NCBI GenBank assembly: GCA_020631735.1
Contig: CM036197.1
Coordinates: 45,679,880 to 45,743,879, forward strand
DNA length: 64,000 nucleotides
Source: Saccharum officinarum
Lineage: Eukaryota > Streptophyta > Magnoliopsida > Poales > Poaceae
Reading direction: 5' to 3'
Shown: piece by piece, positions 11,902 through 22,100 of the stretch
How the letters are laid out: every line of letters starts with the position of its first letter
Numbering within the stretch: position 1 is the stretch's first letter
The notes under the pieces: generated by a model
Databases searched by the model: none
What the model was told of the DNA's origin: nothing
Seen by the model: the letters and a program-made list of their open reading frames with translations, nothing else
Translations under genes and position numbers: made by a program

Positions 11902-12190
11902 GGCCCGCTCGACGGGGCGCCTCGACCGCGCCCCGGCTCCGACTCGTACGAGGCCCGCTCGACGGGGCGCCTCGACCGCGCCCCGGCTCCGACTCGTACG
12001 AGGCCCGCTCGACGGGGCGCCTCGACCGCGCCCCGGCTCCGACTCGTACGAGGCCCGCTCGACGGGGCGCCTCGACCGCGCCCCGGCTCCGACTCGTACG
12101 AGGCCCGCTCGACGGGGCGCCTCGACCGCGCCCCGGCTCCGACTCGTACGAGGCCCGCTCGACGGGGCGCCTCGACCGCGCCCCGGCTCC
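11902..12190. repeat. 50-bp tandem repeat, about 5.8 units, in U3 of the LTR
   Basis: The 10-mer GACGGGGCGC recurs at 11911, 11961, 12011, 12061, 12111 and 12161, an exact 50-bp period. The units appear identical. Each unit is very CpG-rich and contains the perfect palindrome CTCGTACGAG at the unit junction. Confidence 0.97.
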
Positions 12191-12673
12191 TCGACGCGTT
12201 TTCTTTACCTACCCCAGGACGAAAGCCATAGCATTCAATGCGGGTACCTACTACCACCTACCGGCATGGCTGCGGCATGGACCAACGTGGGAACAATACC
12301 CACGTCGAGTCTCACTGTTTTACCGCCCATCCCGTGATGGGAGGTGAAACCCGTCACTGTACCCACCTTACCGCACACTGTTCACCATCAATCACCCTCG
12401 AGGGAGGATAAGACAAGGTCCGTTCCCCGCGATATCAGGGATTCGGCCTTATCCATCCAACCTCGACCCGGCCTCGACCCAGCTTCGACGCTCGGCTTAG
12501 TTCGAAGGACGGTATGGCATGGCGCTCTGGGTCATTTCGCCATCTTGTCTCCCACGACGTCAGGGTACCCAGGGATGGCCGGCCATTCCGAAGGCACGTC
12601 GCTACAGTCAACTCAACAGGAATCGACAAAGCATCACCTCAAGGCTCCCCTTGGCTTGGCCTCCTCTCGCCTT

Positions 12674-12680
12674 ATAAAAG
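12674..12680 (+). promoter_or_regulatory. TATA box of the Tat LTR promoter
   Basis: TATAAAA in the context CTCGCCTTATAAAAGGGTAG lies about 870 bp into the LTR, a usual place for the U3/R boundary upstream of the transcription start. Confidence 0.65.
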
Positions 12681-13140
12681 GGTAGGCCAGGGTTCGACAG
12701 AGGGGGGCGGACGAACGAACCAACCAACGAACAGACGAACAAAAAGAAGACGAAACAGCCAACCACCCGACCGAACAACGAAAAGCAAGAGATCAACATC
12801 TCAAGCAACCGCCTTTCTCCTTTTTTCTCTTTGAGACTTGGGCTCGACACCCTCTCTCGCCTGCTTGTAACCCCTACACGAGCACCTCGGTGCAAGGAAA
12901 TACAAACCTCTCCCCCCCGCTGGACGTAGGGCCTTCTTTTGCCCGAACCAGGATAAACCCCCGTGTGTTCTCCTTGCATCACCATCCAGGAAAGAGTCAC
13001 GCAGCATTTACTCGTTGGTTTAGGACCCCCCTCGGTCCGAACACCGACACAAGCTTACAAGTCCAATGAGGTAGTAAATGGACAAATGCATATCAATAAA
13101 TAAAAGTATATATGAAAACACTCCGTGATCATTAGTGTAC

Positions 13141-16100
13141 CGGAATAAAGTTGTCAGTATATGGATCCCAAATATCAGGATCAATTCCATTTCGAATTCC
13201 ATAGAATTTATAGTAGTGAGGTGCAATAGCTCCATGTCCAGCCACTTCCTTTGAGTATGTATCAGATACCTGGAAGGGATGGCCAAAACAGTTTAAAATT
13301 TTAAATCAGACAAACAGGAGCACAACTGAGAAATTTGAAGGATTTGTACAACAAACACAACAATAAAGAAAACAAGGTACGCACAGTTGTAGCTTTGTCA
13401 CAATGCGCCATTGCCTTGCCAATGTGATGTGCTCCAAACTCAAGATTGTGGATGGTAAATACAATCCGACCATTTCCCAGCCCATTAAGAGCATACTGTT
13501 CCTTGTATAGCCAAGCAACTGGAGCACTTGTCCAATCATGGCAATGTATGATATCCTGCAAGAATAAGAACATATCACCCCCATGGGAAGTTTTTTTGGG
13601 GAAAAAAGGAGCAGTCAACAAGGTAACAGTATGCAACACATGTTGTAATGTTCCACATCTTAGAGAAAGAGAGCTGCTGTCAGAAATAATTTGGCAAGTA
13701 AAAACTGAAAGAAAAATTGCTCCATTATTAGCATAATATCAAATCACATAATAAACTAACTGTTATTATGCACCAGCAGCACAAAAAAAGAGCAAATGTG
13801 ACGGAAATGGTAAGCCACAATACTTAAAATGAATTGTTGCTTAACAATCATGTACTCACAGGAGAAGATCCTTTTTGGAGCAGAAACTCCAGAGCAGAAT
13901 GACAAAAGAATCCAAATCTACTCTCATCATTCCTCCCATAGACACATCCAACCCAAAACATCCTGCAGAAAGAAATATCAAATACAGCCTAGAGTTAAAT
14001 TGCTACAGAGCTCCAAAATTTTGTTGCAAAACGATAAAAACAGAAGAAAAAAACGAACCAAAGAACCTACTTAGAACAGAAAATTTAGATCTTACAGAAA
14101 ATAGTAGTACAATGTAGTAGATTTCTTTTTTGGCAAAATATAAGACGACAATATTCAGAATTTACTGATGCCACCATCAATACCTTGTACTTGAGCTGGT
14201 CTAACAATGTGAGAGTTAATCTAAATATACATACTGAAAAGCATGACAAGGAACCAGTATTGATACATAAAAAAATGTAAAACTTTGTTGGTAATGTAGA
14301 GAGTGAAGTACTGCATACCCATTTTGTGGTTCCAAGAAGTAAACAGGGAGATCTTCAACCTTTCCAAACCATACTTTTATCTCTGTGCCACCCCAAGTAA
14401 AACTTTGTTGGTAATGTAAATCCTTCACCTGCAACCGAAGGAAGCCAACATAATGAAGGATATTGATATCCACCAACTATAATGGTCATCCATACACATG
14501 AAACACTATACATAAATAATATAAAAAGGCACTGCAGATTAATATGAAGGATGTACTGAGAACATTCAGCCTCCATTAGATATATGTGCTTTTAAACTAA
14601 ACGAATGTAACTTCATTAAAGTCAAAAAGATACTGCAAAATTGGAAAAGAAAGAAAGGAGAGGACATAGATAAAAAGGGAAAGAAAAGAAGACGCAGGAC
14701 ATTTTACACCAGTAGACAAACTTACACTGCTTAGGTTTAAACAATCATACTTTGGCAGAATAACCTCAACTTTATGGCCTAAATCTTGAACAGCTCGTGA
14801 AAGGCTTGTAACAACATCACCAAGGCCTCCAACCTGTGTCGATATTGGTAGTTGTCAAGTAGCACCATCATTTGTGTCACAAAATACGAAATGTAAATCT
14901 ACCTTTGCGATAGGAGCCATTTCCACTGCAATGTGCACAATATGCATTGGAGGTTCCCTTGCAACCGAATCAGACACAGGAATATGATAGTCCATCCCAT
15001 TCCTATTGTCATATATTCCACCTTCTTCCGACTCAGAGAAAACAAAGTCCATCATATATGCATCCAGGGGAACCCTAACTGGGAAAAAAACAAACAGATA
15101 AATTAGAGAGAACTCAGAGAAGGAAATCGGTAAACATTGATCAACATTGGCAACAATGATTGAACAATGTGATGGGCATGAATTCAATAGGCTTGGGAAA
15201 AATAAAATTGTGTTTTAGCTGGATAACATATCCACATGCTTACCATATCCCTTCTGATAGGGAAGATGTGAGTATTAGATCGCATATGTACTTGTATGTA
15301 TTTCTTCAGAGTAAAGGACTGCAGGGGTTTCCATGCACATGTGTACACATAGATCGCTTGCATATTTGGCCCTTAGATTTATTACAAAAATGTATATTTG
15401 GCCCTTAGGGCTACAGTTAACAGTGAGGAGTTTGGAGTGCTGATGAGTTTTAAAACCCTAGATTTATAGAAACATATCCAAGACTAATATATACCAACTA
15501 GTTCACCATACAGGATAGAATACACAAGTAGATTAGGATAAAAATACTTTTGAAGGCCATCTAGGAGTACTTGATAGTAATGTTAATATAAAAATCTGTC
15601 CAATGGAAAATTGCAATATGTTAGTATGTTTGGCACACCTGTTGTTCGTAAGTGTGAACCGTTCTCGGCTTTTACCATCTTCTGTGGTGGTAAGGGACCG
15701 CTTGGATGAGTCCAACGGTTAAAGGAACCTCTGAACCAAACCTCTGGCTTTCCATTCAGCACTGTGTTAGAAGGATTATAAAGAACGTCCACAGTAGTTC
15801 CTGCGCGTACTTCAAGTGGCTCAGTATACACAATATGTTTTTGTGAGAGGAGAAACGCTCTCATAGTCTTTTCCTTCATCTCAGCCTTCATTTTTGCAGA
15901 TCTCTCAGCCTATTTGGGGAAAGAAAGCAACAATCAATTCATCTTTTGTCAATTATGTAGTTGAAAGAGTATTGGAACAGTTGCTTCTTGTTTGATAAGT
16001 ATCTAGTGTTGGAATATGTATGTATTAGGCCCATGAGGCTAGGCCCATGAGGCCCATGTATGGTTACCTATATAGCTACCCTTCTAGGGTTAGCCCAAAT

Positions 16101-19100
16101 CAATAGAAACTAATCCTCTAGCATGGTATCAGCAGCCTAGGTCTTCCCCTCCCCTTCCCCTTCCAGCCGCCGCCGCCTCCTTCAGGCCGGCGCCGCCGCC
16201 ACCACTTCCCCATGGCTGGCCGGCCTCCTCCTCCTCCCCCACCTTCCTATTTCCATGCTTTTCCACCTCTCCCATCTTCTTCCTGGGCCCAGGTGGCTGC
16301 CACCACCGCCCGCCCCCTGCTCCCTGGCGCAGCCGACCGCCACCTGCTTCCTGCCGCCTCCGCCGGCCCAGCAGGCGGCGCAACCCCTGCAGCCGCTGCT
16401 GGGCACGCTGCTGGGATCCCTCCTCCGGGCCCGCGCGCCGCTGGTGCTCCCACCATGGCAGCCGCGGGCGGCCCCACCGCCGCCGCCCTTGCCGCCGCTG
16501 GCGCTGGTGCCTCTGCCGCTGCAGGCGCGGGCGCGGGTGGGGCTGCTGCTGCTGCGGGAGCGGGCGCGGCCCTCGGCTCGGGCGCTGCTGCTGCTGCCGA
16601 GCCGCCAGCCGACGCCGTCCACCTCCCCGGCGCTGGTCTGGATGCCGCCGGCCTTCTTCCTGACGGCGTCCATGCCTTCCCGGCCCCGCCTCAGCCGCCG
16701 CCGACCCTCCTCTACCCCGGTCGTGACGACTCGACTCTCGCCGCTGCCCTCGTCGCCGCTCGGGCTGCAGCTGCTGAGGGCCAGGCTCGTCTTCGCGCGG
16801 CAGCCCTCGCCTGGGAGCGCGAGCGGGATGCGGCCGATGCCCTGGCCCGCCAGATCGCTGACGTGGAGCAGCGCCTCATCCCTCCCGCCTACCACGACCT
16901 CGGGGCCACCTCCTCCGGCTCGACGGGCCACCACGCGTCCACCACCGCGGTCATCTGGCACGACCCGGCCGATCCTCTCGTGGTGCAGCTTTACTACCAG
17001 GTCGGGGGGTCCAGAACATCCGCCTGCTCGTCCCGGTGGTTCTCGAGCCCAAGTCGCCCTCCTACGCCCGTTGGCGGAACCTGGTCCTCCTCACCCTCCG
17101 CCGCTACGCCCTTGACGACCATGTCCTCGTCGATGCCACGGTTGCGGCTCGGACCCCCTCGTGGCTGCGCCTTGATAGCATCGTCCTCTCGTGGATCATC
17201 GGGACGATCTCCCTCGACCTCCACGACCTCATCCGCAACACGGCGGATGCTCGCCAGGCCTGGCTGGCGCTCGAGGGCCAGTTTCTGGGCAATGCCGAGG
17301 CCCGGGCTCTGAGGCTCGATGCGAGTTTCAGGACCTTCGTCCAGGGTGACCTCACTGTTGGCGAGTTCTGCCGCAAGATGAAGACCATGGCAGACTCCCT
17401 CGGTGACCTTGGTTGGCCCGTGGAGGACCGCATCCTGGTCCTCAACGTTCTCCGCGGGCTCAGCGACCGCTACGCCCACCTCCGAACATGGATCACCCGC
17501 CAGCGCCCCTTCCCCACCTTCCTCCAGGTCCGTGACGATCTTGTCATGGAGGAGCTTGCTCAGGGCCTCCAGCCTGGGTCCACCACCGCCCCGAGGTCCT
17601 CGACTTCCTCGACGGCCCTTGCGGCCACTCCGCCGCGTCCGTTCGCTCCACCGCGTCCGTCCGCTACGCCGCCGTCGTCCCTTCTGGGTCCTCCTCCCTC
17701 CGGGCCGAGCGGGGGTGGGGGGGCTGTGGCGGTCGCCGTCGCCGCGGCACTGGACGTGGGGGGGCGTGGCGGGGGCACCCATGCGCCGACGGCACCACAG
17801 GGCACACCCTGGCCTTCCTTCCAGAACTCGTGGTCCGGGCGCATCTCTATGTGGCCCTTCCACGCTCCCGGTGGCGACCCTCGTCCACCGGCGGCCATGT
17901 TCACCGGTGCTCCACCCCCCGACGTCTCCCCTACGTCACCGTGGGCTCTACCCTCCGGCACCCCACCCAGGGTTGCCGGTTGGGACCAGGCGGCTTTGGC
18001 TCGTTTGTTCAGCACTATAGGCCAGGCCTGACACCTCCTGTCGGACCTGAGTGGATCGCTGATTCGGGAGCCACCTACCACACCACCCCTGACCCTAGTA
18101 TACTTTCGTCTGTCCATTCTCCCTCTTGTTCTCTCCCTTCGTCCATTATGGTCGCAAATGGTTTGTGTCTTCCTATCACGTCTGTGGGTACCGCTGGTGC
18201 TCATGGCTCCTTTCGTCTTCCTGACGTTCTTGTTGCTCCTTCTATAGTTCACAACCTTCTTTCTATTCGTCGTTTTACAGCTGACAATTCATGTTCTGTG
18301 GAATCTGAATCTTCTGGTCTTACTGTAAAGGATTTGGCTTCCCGGCGTCCTCTGCTCCGATGTGACAGCACGGGGCCCCTTTACACTCTTCGCTTCCCGG
18401 CGGCTACTTCATCTTCTTCGCCGTCCGTTTTGTCAGCTGCTTTCGCCGCCTCTACTTCCTCTACCACTTGGCACCGGCGCCTCGGCCATCCTGGACGTTA
18501 TGCCCTGATGCAGCTCAGTCGTAGCTCCGGTCTTCCATGTACTCGGACTCATGATGAGCATTTGTGTCATGCGTGCCAATTGGGCCGACATGTTCGTCTT
18601 CCTTTCCATAGTTCTACTTCACATGCGGACCGCATTTTTGATCTTGTACATTGCGACCTATGGACATCTCCTGTTATCAGTATTTCTGGTTATAAGTACT
18701 ATCTTGTGGTGGTCGATGATTTTTCTCATTATTCGTGGACTTTTCCCTTGCGTGCAAAGTCTGATACTATTTCCATGCTCCTTCGTTTCTTCGCTTGGGT
18801 GTCCACACAGTTCGGCCTCACCATCAAGGTCGTCCAGTGTGACAATGGTCGCGAGTTTGATAACTCCACCTCCCGTGCTTTCTTCCTCTCTCACGGTGTT
18901 CAGTTGCGCATGTCTTGTCCATATACCTCCTCACAGAATGGCAAGGCAGAACGCATGATTCGCACCACCAACGACACCGTGCGCACCCTTCTGTTTCAGG
19001 CGTCTCTTCCTGCTCGCTTCTGGGCTGAGGGCCTGCACACCTCCACCTACCTCAATCGTCTTCCTTCCGCTGCCTGTCCCGCTCCTACGCCACACCACGC

Positions 19101-22100
19101 TCTCTTCGGTACCCCTCCTTGGTACGATCACCTTCGCGTCTTCGGGTGTGCGTGTTACCCCAACACCGCTGCCACTTCTTCCCACAAGCTGGACCCCGTT
19201 CGACTCTCTGTGTCTTCCTCGGGTACTCCTCGGATCACGAGGGATACCAGTGTTTTGATCTTACCTCCCGACAGGTTCTCATCTCTCGCCATGTCGTGTT
19301 CGATGAGTCTGTCTTCCCCTTCTACAACCCACCCACCACCACTTCTGCTCCTGATCCCTCCTCCCTGTTTTCCACTGACACGGTGGTCCAGTCACCTTTT
19401 CTGTGGTCTCCTGCAGGTACTGCTTCACCGACCTCCTGTCCCCGCTCCCCGGCCGCCCGTGATTCCACGGGTCCGGGCCCGTCGTCCTCCAGCGCCGCCC
19501 CGGCCTCCCCGGGTGGACCGGATCCGGGGCCATCGTCACACGGTGATGCCCCGGCCTCTCCGCTCGCTGTGGATTCGGCGCCGTCGTCCTCTGGTGCTGC
19601 CCCGGCCCCTCCGCGGTTTGCTGCGCCGGTACGGGTGTACCAGCGCCGTGCGAGGCCGCCGCCGCCCCTCGAGGTCTCTTCTCCGCCGGGGACACCGACA
19701 CCACCGCCGTAGTCCCCGCCGACCCGTGTCGCACCGCCGGTCTACCACCCGCTGCTGCTTCACCGGCACCCGCGGCATGTTCACCCGATGGTGACACGGC
19801 ACGCGGCTGGCACACTGCCGCCACGGGCCCTTGCGGCATTGCACGGCGACACGCCGGTCTCCCCAGTACCCTCTTCCGTCCGTGACGCCTTGTTGGACCC
19901 TCATTGGCGCCGCGTGATGGAAGAGGAGTACGCCGCGCTCCTCGCCAACCAGACATGGGGGGCTTTACTCAGCGCCCTGGGGTCGACTATGATGAGACCT
20001 TCAGCCCGGTGGTCAAGTCGGCCACCGTCCGCACCGTGCTCTCGTTGATGCTTGCTCGGTCATGGCTCGTCCATCAGCTGGACGTCAAGAATGCCTTTCT
20101 GCACGGCCTTCTCACCGAGACAGTTTACTGCAGTCAGTCGGCGGGGTTCGTTGATTCCTCCCGTCCTGACATGGTCTGCCAGCTCAACAGGTCTCTCTAC
20201 GGCCTCAAGCAGACACCCCGGGCGTGGAACCATCGGTTTGCTACTTTCCTGCTGACACTGGGGTTTGTGGAGGCCAAGTCTGATACATCTCTGTTTATCT
20301 ATCACCATGGAGCTGACACTGCGTACCTGCTGCTCTATGTTGATGACATTGTCCTCACAGCCTCCAGTGAGCCACTTCTCCGCCGTATCATTACCGCTCT
20401 TCAGCAGGAGTTTGCTATGAAGGATCTGGGTGTGCTCCACCATTTCCTCGGGGTCACTGTTGAGCCTCATCCTGCCGGGTTACTTCTTCACCAGCGGCAG
20501 TATACTTGGATGTCCTGGAGCGGGCTGGGATGACTGACTGCAACCCCTGCTCCACTCCGGTTGATACTCAGGGCAAGTTGTCAGAGGCTAAGGGCCCTCC
20601 CGTGTCAGATCCCACTGCATACCGAAGTCTTGCTGGCGCCCTTCAGTACCTCACCTTCACCCGGCCGGACATCACTTATGCAGTTCAGCAGATCTGTCTT
20701 CACATGCATGATCCCCGGGAGCATCACCTCACTGCTCTCAAGCGCCTCCTCCGCTACCTTCGGGGCACGATTGACTACGGCCTACTCCTTCACCGGTCCT
20801 CCTCCGCCGAGCTTGTCGTCTACACTAACGCCGACTGGGCAGGGTGTCCGGACACTCGGCACTCCACCTCCGGCTACGCTGTCTTCTTGGGCAGCAACCT
20901 GGTGTCCTGGTCGTCTAAGCGCCAGCTTGTGGTCTCCCGGTCCAGTGCCGAGGCAGAGTACCGCGCGGTCGCTAACGGTGTGGCTGAGGCCTCCTGGCTC
21001 CGGCAGCTTCTCGCCGAGCTCCACACTTCGCCCTCCCGGAGCACGCTGATCTACTGCGACAACGTCAGTGCGGTCTACCTCTCCACCAACCCCATCCAAC
21101 ACCAGCGGACGAAGCACGTGGAGATCGACCTACACTTTGTCCGTGATCGGGTTGCCATGGGCGAGGTGCGGGTCCTTCATGTTCCGACCACCTCCCAGTT
21201 CGCGGACATCTTCACCAAAGGCCTCCCGTCCTCGATCTTCGCCGAGTTTCGCTCCAGCCTCAACATCACCAGTGGCTAGTTGCGTCTGTGGGGGGACTCG
21301 TGTGTGTTCTTTCTTTGTTCTTGTTCAGTCTGGAACTCCGCTGCGCCGGTAATTCAGACTGCGGGGGGTGTTGGAATATGTGTGTATTAGGCACTTGAGG
21401 CTAGGCCCATGAGGCCCATGTATGGTTACCTATATAGCTACCCTTCTAGGGTTAGCCCAAATCAATAGAAACTAATCCTCTAGCATCTAGGTTACTAGGT
21501 ACAAGTACGCATTGCTCCTACTATATACAAACTATATTCTGAACTAACCTTTATTCTTTCAGCACCCTCCCTTTCTCTTCTCTCTTGCTGAAGCCTTGCG
21601 AAAATCCTATGTTCTTCTTCCACCCAAAAGATATCATCCGATATCGATATGTTATTCGGAACAATAGCATGGAAATCCTGCCTTCCATTGTTATCATAAT
21701 TCCTTGCATTCCCAGGTGGCCCATCAGCAAAAACCCAATCCAACACCAATGCCCTTTCAGGTAATTTAACTATAAAATACATGGAATAAAGTCAAAAGTA
21801 AGATTTATGCATAACAGACAAAAGAGCAACTAAACACCAAAGATCAAGCACATGACAGATCTTCATATTCATTCATGAGATAAGCATGTACTTGAAAATA
21901 AAACCTTCAGTAGGTAACTTAAAGGCATAAGGATTTCAGGCTACCATACCTCTTTTATGCTTAGAATAATTTTATTAACTTGTCGCACTACAACCTACGC
22001 CATGATATAATGGTTTGATTTCCATTAAATTTTACAACCTTTTGGTCAAACTTTCTAAAATATGACCATCCATATTTTATAGCCATATAGATTGGCCACA

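Larger units (their letters stand above)
1..13049 (+). mobile_element. Ty3/gypsy LTR retrotransposon, Tat lineage, 5' end outside window
   Basis: Domain order gag, aspartic protease, reverse transcriptase, RNase H, a second RNase H-like domain and integrase is read left to right. It is followed by about 6 kb of spacer and one LTR at 11803-13049. A second (archaeal-type) RNase H and a long spacer with antisense genes are established hallmarks of the plant Tat lineage. The 5' LTR and primer binding site lie before base 1. Every sense coding domain contains frameshifts or stops, so this copy cannot encode a full polyprotein. The 3' LTR ends 91 bp from the splice donor of exon 11 of the starch synthase III gene, so the element sits in intron 11 of that gene, in the opposite orientation. 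Confidence 0.93.
11803..13049 (+). mobile_element. 3' LTR of the Tat element
   Basis: The LTR begins TGTCGG and ends CCGACA, perfect 6-bp inverted termini, and is 1,247 bp long. It holds a 50-bp tandem array in the U3 part and a TATA box at 12674-12680. The sequence after the LTR (CAAGC...) is starch synthase III intron DNA. The target-site duplication cannot be confirmed because the 5' LTR is outside the window. Confidence 0.85.
16007..21485 (+). mobile_element. Complete Ty1/copia LTR retrotransposon in intron 4 of SSIII
   Basis: Two 117-bp LTRs (16007-16123 and 21369-21485), each TG...CA, flank gag, protease, integrase, RT and RNase H in copia order. The direct repeat TCTAG at 16002-16006 and 21486-21490 is the 5-bp target-site duplication. 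The LTRs differ at three positions by eye (about 2.6%). Removing the element and one TSD leaves a 155-bp intron. It lies antisense to the host gene, with its 5' LTR only 97 bp from the acceptor of exon 5. Several frameshifts make it non-autonomous. Confidence 0.97.

Noticed and set aside
11902..12190. Possible CRISPR-like array
   Set aside because: Units are head-to-tail without unique spacers and the context is a plant LTR.
11799..12347. Arg/Pro-rich open frames across the 50-bp repeats
   Set aside because: The repeat is read as peptide because 50-bp units cycle through all frames without stops; no evidence of coding.
15074..15078. Alternative acceptor TTAG at 15075 for SSIII exon 6
   Set aside because: It would put the exon out of phase; the CAG at 15081-15079 gives VRVPLDAYMMDF, matching the domain and the phase of exon 5.
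16182..16961. 259-codon minus-strand open frame near the copia 5' end
   Set aside because: It is the complement of the GC-rich copia gag N-terminus; low-complexity and without domains.
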